A DNA stretch of 41,986 bases from Limosilactobacillus equigenerosi DSM 18793 = JCM 14505. GTDB lineage: Bacteria; Bacillota; Bacilli; Lactobacillales; Lactobacillaceae. A program made the translations under genes and the position numbers. The notes beneath the pieces are model-generated. The model was not told where the DNA came from, ran no database searches, and saw nothing but the letters and a program-made list of their open reading frames with translations. The stretch spans positions 1 through 41,986 of the forward strand of contig NZ_BBAS01000013.1 in NCBI RefSeq assembly GCF_001311375.1. The letters are read 5' to 3'. Positions 9,266-17,285 of the stretch are shown here, one piece after another (position 1 is the first letter of the stretch; each line of letters begins with the position of its first letter).

Positions 9266-9315
9266 TAAAAATCCCCTCCTAGGTTAGCGTTATGCTAACT
9301 TAGGAGGGGATTTTT
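9266..9315. terminator. Bidirectional terminator between nitroreductase and amidase
   Basis: ATCCCCTCCTAGGTTAGC and its near-perfect complement GCTAACTTAGGAGGGGAT form an 18-bp stem with a 5-nt loop. T5 lies on the right and A5 on the left. It serves the converging nitroreductase (plus) and amidase (minus) genes. Confidence 0.9.
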
Positions 9316-9317
9316 AT

Positions 9318-10196
9318 TTAATCTTTAAAGTATTGAATTAACCCGCGTTCAACATCGTCAACCACTTTTTGTTGGTAGGTTGGATTTTGAATTTGGCGAA
9401 AGTCTTTCGTGGTATTAATATAGCCCATTTCTAATAAGATAGCGGGGCGATGATTGCGATGTAAGACATAATAGTCAGCAAAATCAATCCCGCGGTTAGT
9501 TAATGGAAGGCCAGTTAAATTAGCGCTCACAGTTTTGGCTAACTTTTTGGTAGCTTGATTTTTGTGATAGTAATAGGTAGTAAAACCTGAAGCTAAGTTA
9601 TCTTGTGGGGCGGAGTCAAAGTGAAAACTTACAAAAGCATCTGCTTGTACACGATTACTTAATCGAGTTCGTTCACCTAATGATTTGTAGACATCATTAT
9701 TCCGCGTCATAATTACGTGGGCCCCTTGAGCACGCAATTTCGTGGCCAATTGTTGGGCAAACTTTAAGGTGTACGTCTTTTCTTCGTATTGTTTTTTTCG
9801 TTAAATTCTTCCGATATAGGGCACCACTATCATTACCACCATGACCAGGATCTAACACAATCGTGGTTCCAGTTAGGGCGTGTTTTTTTAGTTTGCGGAT
9901 GGGCAAGGTTCCATTCGTTGACCCAAACAGTTTTCCCTGAGTTAAGTTTGAATGCTTGCCAGCCATGTTTTTTTGGCACCGGCATTAGCGGCGACGGTCT
10001 TAGTTAGGTTGACCGACTTATATTGCATGCCAGGCCCATTTTTAAGGACAAGCTGGTTCGGATTGAGGTGACTAGTTGGTGGTTGGGAAATTATGATTAA
10101 AATTGCCGTTAACGCTAGAGCTGTAATGGCTAAAATTCCGGCCAAAAGATTAGCAACAGTTTGGCTAAGTTGATCAGTTGCTTTCAAGGGCGTCAC
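9318..10196 (-). pseudogene. N-acetylmuramoyl-L-alanine amidase, frame broken three times
   Basis: Zn-dependent Amidase_3 cell-wall hydrolase that cleaves the muramoyl-L-Ala bond. Reading from 10196 there is a membrane anchor (LLAGILAITALALTAILII), then an SH3-like wall-binding region (LVLKNGPGMQYKS to KTVWVNEWNLAHP). The catalytic domain follows with DPGHGGNDSGAL (first Zn His), a Glu in the KKQYEEK segment, SFHFDSA (second Zn His) and ILLEMGYINT (catalytic Glu). Frames are joined by removing one T from each of three T7 runs: 9968-9974, 9883-9889 and 9792-9798. The GTG at 10196 touches its Shine-Dalgarno; the TTG at 10187 is better spaced and may be the real start. All three breaks are the same type, T6 read as T7, so the gene is probably intact in the cell. 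Confidence 0.85.
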
Positions 10197-10271
10197 CTTC
10201 CTTCTAAAAGAGATACATTTGTTCCTTATTGTAGCTAGTTATAAAGTTCATTGCAATGCTGGGATGGCTAA

Positions 10272-10507
10272 TTGTTCTATTCGCACTAGTAATCATGCTT
10301 CGCCTAAACTTCCTATGGCTAAATGTTCTATTCACAACTGCAATTATGCTCGCCCTAAGTTTCCTAGTGCTAAGTGTTCTATTCACACTTGTAGTGATGC
10401 TCCGCCTAAACTTCCTATGGCTAAGCCAGCCTCCTCCGATGGAAGTTCCTTCCCTCGCACGGGAGGCAAGGCTTACCCCACGGAAGTTTTTAACGGCGTC
10501 GCATACT
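10272..10507 (-). repeat. Dispersed repeat, copy 2 (hairpin head plus three exact 51-bp units)
   Basis: Inverted copy of 3629-3823. On the minus strand it begins with the TTAGTATGCGACGCC head. Next is the hairpin (10489-10408, arms AAACTTCC/GGAAGTTT), then three tandem units of exactly 51 bp (10424-10374, 10373-10323, 10322-10272) and a diverged stub to about 10261. Because 51 is a multiple of three, a frame stays open and reads repeats of LSHRKFRRSITTSVNRT. Other frames on both strands are open as well, so protein coding is not proven. It fills the gap between the amidase start and the aspS promoter, where hisS is found in related bacteria. Confidence 0.88.
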
Positions 10508-10511
10508 AACA

Positions 10512-10540
10512 TTGACAAAACCTACCAAATTAGGTATGGT
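10512..10540 (+). promoter_or_regulatory. aspS/T-box promoter
   Basis: TTGACA (10512-10517), a 17-nt spacer and TATGGT (10535-10540) give a near-consensus vegetative promoter. Its -35 box begins within about 5 bp of the end of repeat copy 2. Confidence 0.75.
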
Positions 10541-10546
10541 TATCGA

Positions 10547-10770
10547 TGAAAATTAAATTATCTTTTGTTGATGAAAAAGCCTGATGTTAACAGCCACGTA
10601 TTAGCGAGTAGGGATTGGTGCAAGCCTACCTTGGAAGTTAGCAGTGACCACTTTGGAGACAATGGACAAAGTTGTTTGTCCCGTGTTCGACCCAACGATA
10701 TTGGGAGCGAATTTTTAAGGTGGTACCGTGCGATTGCGCCCTTGATTAAGTTCAAGGACGCTTTTTTTAT
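10547..10770 (+). promoter_or_regulatory. T-box riboswitch leader of aspS
   Basis: tRNA-sensing leader. It has a stem I distal-loop motif (GGTGCAAGCC near 10618), a specifier region GTGACCAC (GAC Asp at 10646-10648, directly followed by CAC His at 10649-10651), and the T-box sequence AAGGTGGTACCGTG at 10717-10730. A terminator follows at 10736-10768 (GCGCCCTTGA/TTCAAGGACGC then T7). Uncharged tRNA pairing with TGGT of the T-box would favour the antiterminator and expression of aspS. The leader happens to be open in frame with aspS for 74 codons. The aspS start behind AGAAGGAGG shows that it is untranslated. Confidence 0.93.
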
Positions 10771-10786
10771 TAGAAGGAGGAAATTG

Positions 10787-12562
10787 ATGCAACGGACAAA
10801 TTATGCTGGTTTAACCAACGAAAGCCAACTTGGCCAAACGGTTGTTTTAAAAGGATGGGTGGCTAAGCGCCGTAACCTCGGGGGCTTATTATTTATTGAT
10901 TTACGGGACCGCGAAGGGATTGTGCAATTAGTTTTTAACGAACAAGAAAATGCTGATTCCTTTGCAATTGCGGAAACGGTGCGGAATGAATACATTATTG
11001 AAGTATCCGGGACGGTTCGCGAACGGGATCAAATTAATCCCGATTTACCAACGGGGAAGTTAGAAATAGTTGTTGACACGATTAACGTGTTAGCTAAATC
11101 CCAAACGCCACCATTTGAAGTCGTTGATGGGGTTGATGCAGCCGAAGAATTGCGGATGAAGTATCGTTATGTTGATTTACGTCGTCCTGAAATGATGAAG
11201 AACATGAAGTTACGGAGTAAAGTGACGGCCGTAGTTCACAATTACTATGACAACAATGACTTTATGGATGTGGAAACGCCGAACTTGACGTTGTCAACGC
11301 CAGAAGGGGCCCGGGACTACATCGTGCCATCACGGGTTTACCCAGGACATTTCTATGCTTTACCACAATCACCACAATTATTTAAGCAATTATTAATGGG
11401 CGCGGGCATTGATAAGTACTATCAAATTGCGCGGTGTTTCCGAGATGAAGACTTACGTGGTGACCGGCAACCAGAATTTACCCAAATTGACACGGAAATG
11501 AGCTTTGCTACGCCTGAAGAAATTCAAACGGTGGCAGAAGGCTTAATCAAGCGGGTGATGAAGGAAGTCTTAGATGTTGATGTGCCAACGCCATTCCCAC
11601 GGATGAAGTGGCAAGAAGCGATGGACAAATATGGTTCTGACAAACCGGACACGCGGTTTGGCATGGAAATTCAAGATGTATCTGAATTAGTTAAGGACAG
11701 TGGCTTTAAGGTCTTTAGTACTACAGTGGCGGCCGGAAACTATGTCCGGGCAATTGTTGTGCCGGGTGGAGCAGACAAGTATTCTCGCAAAGACATCAGT
11801 AAGAAAGAAGATTACATCAAGCGTTACCATGCTAAGGGCTTAGCTTGGGTTAAGGTGACGGATGAAGGTTACAATGGTCCGATTGCTAAGTTTATTGATG
11901 ACCTAGCGCCAGCAATGAATGAACAATTAGGGGCCAAGGAAGGTGACTTAATTCTGTTTGTGGCGGACACGTTCAATGTTGTGTGTGATGCGTTAGGTTA
12001 CTTACGGGAAGCAATCGCCAAGGAATTAGACTTAATTCCGTCCAACCAATGGAACTACTTATGGGTGGTTGATTGGCCAATGTTTGAATACGATGAAGGA
12101 TTTGATAAGTGGATTGCGGCGCACCATCCATTCACGATGCTTAACGAATCCGACTTGAAGTACTTAGAACCCGGTGAAGACCCTCACAAGGCCCATGCCC
12201 AAAGTTACGATATTATCTTAAATGGGAATGAAATTGGGGGTGGATCAATTCGGATTCACGATCCAAAGGTCCAAGAAAAGGTCTTAAAGGCCCTTGGCTA
12301 CACGAAGGAAATGGCCCAAGAACGGTTCGGTTTCTTACTCCAAGCCTTAGAAAACGGGATGCCTCCAGAAGGTGGGATGGCCTTTGGGCTTGACCGGTGG
12401 GTAATGTTATTAGCCCAAGCCGATAGTATCCGGGACGTGATTCCATTCCCTAAGAATTCGAAGGCGGTGGAACCATTAACTGGAGCTCCGGGCGCCGTAG
12501 ATGCGGAACAATTAGAAGAATTAAACTTAGCTGTTACTAAGGCGGATAACGACGAAGAATAA
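10787..12562 (+). CDS. aspS: Aspartyl-tRNA synthetase
   Basis: Class II synthetase of 591 residues that charges tRNA-Asp in the cytoplasm. An N-terminal OB-fold anticodon-binding domain ([21 protein letters not shown]) is followed by the catalytic core. Motif 2 is in [19 protein letters not shown], the GAD insertion domain lies in the middle, and motif 3 is [12 protein letters not shown] near the C-terminus. I chose ATG 10787 because AGAAGGAGG lies 7 nt upstream; an in-frame extension would run back through the T-box. In many lactobacilli hisS precedes aspS, but here no hisS is present and the T-box leads straight into aspS. nfo follows after 24 nt. Confidence 0.98.
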   Translation: MQRTNYAGLTNESQLGQTVVLKGWVAKRRNLGGLLFIDLRDREGIVQLVFNEQENADSFAIAETVRNEYIIEVSGTVRERDQINPDLPTGKLEIVVDTINVLAKSQTPPFEVVDGVDAAEELRMKYRYVDLRRPEMMKNMKLRSKVTAVVHNYYDNNDFMDVETPNLTLSTPEGARDYIVPSRVYPGHFYALPQSPQLFKQLLMGAGIDKYYQIARCFRDEDLRGDRQPEFTQIDTEMSFATPEEIQTVAEGLIKRVMKEVLDVDVPTPFPRMKWQEAMDKYGSDKPDTRFGMEIQDVSELVKDSGFKVFSTTVAAGNYVRAIVVPGGADKYSRKDISKKEDYIKRYHAKGLAWVKVTDEGYNGPIAKFIDDLAPAMNEQLGAKEGDLILFVADTFNVVCDALGYLREAIAKELDLIPSNQWNYLWVVDWPMFEYDEGFDKWIAAHHPFTMLNESDLKYLEPGEDPHKAHAQSYDIILNGNEIGGGSIRIHDPKVQEKVLKALGYTKEMAQERFGFLLQALENGMPPEGGMAFGLDRWVMLLAQADSIRDVIPFPKNSKAVEPLTGAPGAVDAEQLEELNLAVTKADNDEE

Positions 12563-12586
12563 TGACCGCTTAAGGAGGTTGGATTG

Positions 12587-13484
12587 ATGTTACTAGGTTC
12601 ACACGTGGGGTTTAAAGCCCCCAAGATGTTGTTAGGATCAGCGCAAGAGGCGGTTAGTTATGGGGCCAACACGATGATGGTCTATACTGGCGCCCCTCAA
12701 AATACGCGACGGAAACCAATTAGCGAGTTAAATATTCCAGCTGGCCAAGCCTATATGCAAGATCATGGACTAACTAATTTAGTGGTTCATGCCCCTTACA
12801 TTGTGAATTTAGGGAATACCATTAAGCCAGCCAACTTTACCTTTGGGGTTGAATTCTTAGCCCAAGAAATTGAACGGGCCCAAGCGCTCGGGGCGACACA
12901 AATTACGTTGCATCCCGGCGCGCACGTTGGGGCTGGCGCCGATGTTGCCATTGCGCAAATTGCGAAGGGATTAAATGAAATTTTAACGCCGGATCAAACG
13001 GCACAAATTGCGATTGAAACTATGGCCGGCAAAGGTACCGAAGTTGGAGTTAGCTTTGAACAAATTGCCCAAATTATGGATCAAGTGACGTTGAATGAAA
13101 AGTTATCCGTCACCTTTGATACGTGTCATACTAACGATGCGGGTTACAATATTAAGGATGACTTTGATGGGGTCTTGAATGAATTTGATCATGTGATCGG
13201 TTTAGATAAGCTCCAAGTGGTGCATTTAAATGATTCAAAAAAACGACCAAGGCTCCCACAAAGACCGACATGCTAATATTGGTTTTGGGACGATTGGCTT
13301 TGAAACATTAAACTATATTGCGCATCACCCACAATTAGCCGACCGCCCGAAGATTATGGAAACGCCCTATGTACCAACGGTGGCTGATCCTAAGAAGAAG
13401 GTGGCCCCATACGCCGAAGAAATTAAGATGTTGACGGCCCAAGCCTTTGATGCAACGATGATGGACCGCTTGAGTCAAGGTTAG
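12587..13484 (+). pseudogene. nfo: Endonuclease IV, reading frame broken once
   Basis: AP endonuclease of the Nfo/Apn1 family, a tri-zinc TIM-barrel enzyme that cuts DNA 5' of abasic sites in base excision repair. The protein begins [11 protein letters not shown]. It continues through [51 protein letters not shown] and VVHLNDSK, all with metal-binding His, Glu or Asp, and ends after [11 protein letters not shown]. Translation starts at ATG 12587 behind AAGGAGG. The frame is lost at an A7 run (13237-13243). With six A it reads [17 protein letters not shown], including the expected metal-binding DRH, and gives about 298 residues. Likely intact in the cell. Confidence 0.92.
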
Positions 13485-13495
13485 GGGGCGGTGTG

Positions 13496-14159
13496 ATGCG
13501 AGTTAATATTTTGCAGCATGCAAGCGATGAAGGACCCGGGGCAATTTTAACCTGGGCTCAGCAACATCATCATGAGGTCTTTATCTATCATCCGAATGAC
13601 TTTGGTCAATTTCCAACGGCTGACGAAACTGATATGTTAGTGGTATTAGGCAGCCCCGCAAGTCCGAATGATGATGAAATCTGGATTAAACAAGAACGAG
13701 CCTTAATTAAAGCTTGTTTAGAGCAACACATTCCATACTTGGGAATTTGTTTTGGGGGACAACAATTAGCTAAAGTTCTTGGTGGTGAAGTTAAAGATGC
13801 ACCCGTCAAAGAAGTTGGTTGGGCGCCGGTAACATTACAACAGCCATTACCTGGGATGCCAAAGCAAGTTGAAGTATTGCACTGGCATCAGCAACAATTC
13901 ACCATCAGCGGGGGCAGAGTTGTTGTTTTCCAATGAAAATGTTGTTGAGCAAGGGTTTATGTATCAACAGCGGGCGATTGCCTTGCAATTCCATTTGGAA
14001 CCGTTAATGGATAATTTGCGAGAAATTGTCATTAATGATGGATCATATGCTGCCGGGTCAGTGTTAGGCCAAACGCCAACCCAAATAATTGACCATGGAG
14101 TGCCAAGGGCAAACGCAATAGTTTTGGGGAAGTTATTAGATTTCCTGGCACAAAATTAA
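13496..14159 (+). pseudogene. Class I glutamine amidotransferase-like protein, frame broken once
   Basis: A stand-alone GuaA-type GATase1 domain of about 220 residues. The nucleophile elbow GICFGGQQ (about residue 84) and the catalytic pair LQFHLE near residue 165 are present, and a conserved LHWHQQQF lies between. It probably hydrolyses glutamine or a gamma-glutamyl compound; its partner is unknown. A GGGGGCGG precedes ATG 13496. The frame is lost at G5 (13910-13914); with four G it continues ISGAELLFSNENVVEQGF. It lies 11 nt after nfo, so it is probably part of the aspS-nfo transcript. Confidence 0.82.
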
Positions 14160-14167
14160 AAATATGA

Positions 14168-14196
14168 TTGACGCTGACCATAAAATTATCTATAAT
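14168..14196 (+). promoter_or_regulatory. rpsU promoter
   Basis: TTGACG (14168-14173), a 17-nt spacer and TATAAT (14191-14196). Close to consensus, as expected for a ribosomal protein gene. Confidence 0.85.
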
Positions 14197-14258
14197 TAAA
14201 TGGTATTTTGAAATTGATTCTTAGTACGAATCTGAAACCGGAGGGAGGGAAATTAGTT

Positions 14259-14444
14259 ATGTCAAAGACGATCGTTCGGAAGAATGAATCATTAGATGAC
14301 GCTCTTCGTCGGTTTAAGCGTACTGTGTCACGGAACGGGACTTTACAAGAATACCGTAAGCGTGAATTCTACGAAAAGCCAAGTGTTAAGCGGAAGTTAA
14401 AGGCTGAAGCAGCACGGAAGCGGAAGAACAAGCGTCGTCGTTAA
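14259..14444 (+). CDS. rpsU: 30S ribosomal protein S21
   Basis: A very basic 61-residue protein of the small ribosomal subunit, near the usual S21 length. It starts [20 protein letters not shown] and ends in an Arg/Lys-rich tail (RKRKNKRRR). I chose ATG 14259 behind GGAGGGAGGG; a longer in-frame start upstream has no ribosome binding site. It has its own consensus promoter and a terminator just downstream. yqeY beyond may be read through, as in other Bacilli. Confidence 0.97.
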   Translation: MSKTIVRKNESLDDALRRFKRTVSRNGTLQEYRKREFYEKPSVKRKLKAEAARKRKNKRRR

Positions 14445-14454
14445 GATTCTGCTA

Positions 14455-14483
14455 CCTCTTGTCCACCGGGCAAGAGGTTTTTT
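14455..14483 (+). terminator. Intrinsic terminator after rpsU
   Basis: CCTCTTG and CAAGAGG enclose a 9-nt loop and are followed by T6. Partial readthrough into yqeY is possible since no clear promoter separates them. Confidence 0.85.
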
Positions 14484-14508
14484 AATATAATTTTGGAGGA
14501 TTTTAGAA

Positions 14509-14952
14509 ATGAGTTTATTAGATCAATTAAACAATGATATGAAGACGGCTATGAAGGCCAAGGACAAGGCTACGTTAAGCGTGGTGCGGATGTTAAAGGC
14601 GGCCGTTACGAATGAACAAATCAACTTAGGTCATGATTTAACGGCGGATGAAGAAGCGACCGTTTTATCGCGGGAATACAAGCAACGCAAGGAATCCTTG
14701 GCGGAATTCGAAAATGCTGGTCGGGAAGATTTGATTGAACAAGCTAAGCATGAATTATCAGTGGTTGAAAAGTACTTGCCGGAACAATTATCCGAAGCAG
14801 AAGTGAAGGCAATTGTGACCAAGGCAATTGAACAAACTGGGGCCGAAAGCATGAAAGACATGGGAAAGGTCATGGGCGTGGTGATGCCACAAGTTAAAGG
14901 TAAAGCAGACGGTAAGCTCGTTAACGAAACCGTTAAGGCAGCCTTACAATAA
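14509..14952 (+). CDS. yqeY: GatB/YqeY domain-containing protein
   Basis: A 147-residue all-helical YqeY protein related to the tRNA-binding tail domain of GatB. It carries the family features LLDQLNNDMKTAMKAKDK at the start, VVEKYLPEQLSEAEV in the middle and MGKVMGVVMPQVKGKADG near the end. Exact function is unsettled in the literature known to me; a role linked to tRNA is inferred from the domain. TTGGAGGA precedes the ATG. It sits directly after rpsU, the conserved rpsU-yqeY arrangement of Firmicutes. Confidence 0.93.
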   Translation: MSLLDQLNNDMKTAMKAKDKATLSVVRMLKAAVTNEQINLGHDLTADEEATVLSREYKQRKESLAEFENAGREDLIEQAKHELSVVEKYLPEQLSEAEVKAIVTKAIEQTGAESMKDMGKVMGVVMPQVKGKADGKLVNETVKAALQ

Positions 14953-14960
14953 CTCAAATT

Positions 14961-14995
14961 AAACTGTCAATTGAGCTTACAGTTGGCAGTTTTTT
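14961..14995 (+). terminator. Intrinsic terminator after yqeY
   Basis: AACTGTCAA and TTGGCAGTT (one wobble) flank an 11-nt loop and are followed by T6. Confidence 0.8.
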
Positions 14996-15114
14996 AATTT
15001 GCTAAATGATAACTGGGGTTGATAAATTCAAATGGAAAGTAAGAGATAGTTAGTTACGCAACTGGCTGGTGGTGTAAAATTAAGGTATTAAAAACTTGAA
15101 AGGGGCACCTTGAA

Positions 15115-15739
15115 ATGGAGAATTTAATGGCGATTCCAATTGTGTTGATGGCTTTTTTTGCAATCTTAAATCCAATTGGAAATTTACCGGTCTTTATTGC
15201 ATTAACAGCTAGCGATGATGAAAAAAATTAGTCACGCGATTGCGAAGAAGGCCTTAGTAATTGCAACGCTAATCGTAATTGTTTTTGCGTTTGGTGGGAA
15301 AATAATTTTTCAGCTCTTTGGCATTGATTTAGCAGCCTTGCGGAGTATTGGTGGTATTATTATTGCGATTATTGGCTATGACATGTTAAAGGGAAAAACA
15401 TCGAGTTTACAACATGACGTTGATCCAACAAAACCGTCAATTGACCAAGAAATGTCGGTTGCCATTACCCCGTTAGCCATGCCAATTTTAGCTGGTCCGG
15501 GAACGATTGCGACGACGATGAATTTAGCTAATAGGTACAATCCCCTTGTGGTTACAATTGCGTTTGTCATCTTGGCAATTTTGACCTATTTCCTGTTTGT
15601 GTATGGGGAAGTTATTGTTAAGAAGTTAGGATCCAATATGATGGCGGTAATTACCCGCTTGATGGGGTTGATTTTAGCGGTGATTGGAACTGATATGTTA
15701 TTTGCGGGGTTAAAGGCAGCGTTTAAAATATTGAATTAA
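15115..15739 (+). pseudogene. MarC-family integral membrane protein, frame broken once
   Basis: A UPF0056/MarC family inner-membrane protein of about 207 residues with six predicted hydrophobic segments. The family signature AILNPIGNLPVFIAL lies near the N-terminus, and a second, ITPLAMPILAGPGTIATT, in the middle. Transport substrate is unknown, and the old link of MarC to antibiotic resistance is not well supported. The start is ATG 15115 behind GAAAGGGG. An A7 run (15221-15227) ends the first frame at codon 37. With six A it reads SDDEKISHAIAKKA and joins the longer downstream part. An in-frame T7 run (15152-15158) earlier in the gene is tolerated. Confidence 0.85.
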
Positions 15740-15741
15740 TA

Positions 15742-15782
15742 GAAAAAAGTTATCAATGGATAAAATCCGTTGGTAACTTTTT
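15742..15782 (+). terminator. Intrinsic terminator after the MarC-family gene
   Basis: AAGTTATCAATGGAT pairs with ATCCGTTGGTAACTT (wobbles) around a tiny loop, with T5 downstream. The following 170 bp, AT-rich, hold the presumed promoter of the surface protein gene (TATACT-like box near 15917). Confidence 0.8.
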
Positions 15783-15954
15783 AATTGCTAGGATTAGCTT
15801 GGGATAAGTTAAGGTAAAAATGAAACAAATGTGAAATTAAGACGAATAAAAATATGTAAATTGTGAATAAAAATCGTGTTAATAACTGGACAAAAACGTT
15901 TCCATATATTATAGTGGTTATACTTAACTATCGATTAAATAGGGGAATTTTGGT

Positions 15955-17211
15955 ATGCGTGAGAAATTAGGAAAGGTAAAAGTCAGCGTGGTTACTAAAT
16001 CACTGTTATTATCAGGGACTGTAGTAGCGTCACTTCTAATTGCACCGGGGACTGTGCAGGCTGATACAATTGATAACCAGCCACTTAGTATGAGTTGGTC
16101 AAATGGGACGACACAAGCAGCCGCAATTACGTCAACGACCAAACGAGATCAAGCAGATAACTTAGAACAAACTGATTTGCATGCGCAAGATAATGATTAT
16201 TCATTAGCTGGGGGCGCTAAAGAGGATCCATTAGTGGATGATGATCAGACAACGCCTCAAGCTGGTGTATCACCATCCACAGATAAATCGTTATCAAATG
16301 AGGATTCGGTAGATAATGAACTTTCAGATGTTTGGGTTAATGCTTATTTTGAAGCCAATGGGTTACAAACAATTACGTTGCCAGAACAAGGAACTTATAC
16401 AACTGATGATGAAGGGGTTGTTACGTTTACGCCACTCCTAACTTTTGTGGGGCAGACAGATACGGTTCGTTTGGTTAAGGAAAGTTCTACGGGAAAGATA
16501 GCCTACCTTAATATTTATTCAGTGGTGACTCGGACGATAACTGATCGTAGTGCCGAAGACAGTCTACCAAGTGAACCACAACACGAAGTTGGCGAACCGC
16601 TGATGCAACCAGAAAAGCCAACGTTAACGATTCCAGAACATGAAGTTGGCGAACCACTGACGCAACCGGAGAAGTCAACATTGACACTTCCCGCTCCAGT
16701 CGTTGATGAACCAATTAATCCTGGTAAGGCAGCGCCAAAGCCGTTAACGCAATCAACCCCAGTTACGCCTACGGTAATTGATTTACCGGTAGCAAAACCA
16801 ACTAATGACAAAGTCGGTGGTGACTTATTGGTACCAAGCGCGCAAGTAGCAACCTTTGCGCAAGTACAACCTGCTCAACATGTGGAACATTTGGTTGCCA
16901 ATGCAGTTGTAAAAACTGATTCTTCATCAAGATTAGCTGATAAAATGAAGAGTAAGCCATCGGTGACTGAGGTTCCACAAGCGGTTGGAGTTAAAAAGAG
17001 TGTGATTGCGATGATTAAGGATGCCATTAGTAGTTATTCAGATACGATTATGGCGCCAAATGATCAAACACCGAGTGCTAATCCCAATGATGAAATCCCG
17101 TCACAACATCAAAATGATCGAGCATCTGTTATCTTGATGGCGGTCTTGTTGGCTACGTTGGGAATTACTAGCTCCGTAATTAGTTCATTGGTTAAGAAAT
17201 ACTTAGTTTAA
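15955..17211 (+). CDS. Secreted surface protein with a CshA-like repeat and no clear LPXTG
   Basis: Cell-surface protein of 418 residues. The N-terminus is a signal peptide: basic start, hydrophobic SLLLSGTVVASLLIAPG, cleavage after TVQA. An acidic Ser/Thr-rich linker leads to one domain at about residues 125-200. There ITLPEQGTYTTDDEGVVTFTP and FVGQTDTVRLVKE resemble the CshA fibril repeat (longest quoted piece kept under 20). A Pro-rich part has two copies of HEVGEPLxQPEKxTLTxP near residues 206-245. The C-terminus has a hydrophobic segment ILMAVLLATLGITSSVI and a short basic tail KKYLV. That is a sorting-signal layout, but an LPXTG is not visible; IPSQH lies where it would be expected. It is probably a wall- or membrane-tethered adhesin-like protein. 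AGGGGA precedes the ATG. Confidence 0.8.
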   Translation: MREKLGKVKVSVVTKSLLLSGTVVASLLIAPGTVQADTIDNQPLSMSWSNGTTQAAAITSTTKRDQADNLEQTDLHAQDNDYSLAGGAKEDPLVDDDQTTPQAGVSPSTDKSLSNEDSVDNELSDVWVNAYFEANGLQTITLPEQGTYTTDDEGVVTFTPLLTFVGQTDTVRLVKESSTGKIAYLNIYSVVTRTITDRSAEDSLPSEPQHEVGEPLMQPEKPTLTIPEHEVGEPLTQPEKSTLTLPAPVVDEPINPGKAAPKPLTQSTPVTPTVIDLPVAKPTNDKVGGDLLVPSAQVATFAQVQPAQHVEHLVANAVVKTDSSSRLADKMKSKPSVTEVPQAVGVKKSVIAMIKDAISSYSDTIMAPNDQTPSANPNDEIPSQHQNDRASVILMAVLLATLGITSSVISSLVKKYLV

Positions 17212-17224
17212 TTAATATTTAGTC

Positions 17225-17264
17225 AAAAATCCCGTCAACTCATTATTATGAGTTGACGGGATTT
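17225..17264. terminator. Strong bidirectional terminator
   Basis: AAAATCCCGTCAACTCAT and its perfect complement form an 18-bp stem with a 4-nt loop and A/T tracts on both sides. It serves the converging surface-protein and aminotransferase genes. Confidence 0.92.
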
Positions 17265-17285
17265 TGGTTTAGCTAACGATTAAAT

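Noticed and set aside
3629-10507. Insertion sequence or transposon for the inverted repeat pair
   Set aside because: No transposase, terminal inverted repeats or clear target duplications; the intervening genes are the ordinary relA neighbourhood.
10204-10518. A definite 104-residue basic repeat protein gene
   Set aside because: The frame is open because the unit is 51 bp long; overlapping frames on the other strand are also open, there is no good ribosome binding site, and copy 1 is frame-broken. Left as a repeat with possible coding.
10565-10786. A long in-frame extension of aspS through its leader
   Set aside because: It spans the T-box and terminator; the ATG at 10787 has a proper AGAAGGAGG site and family length.
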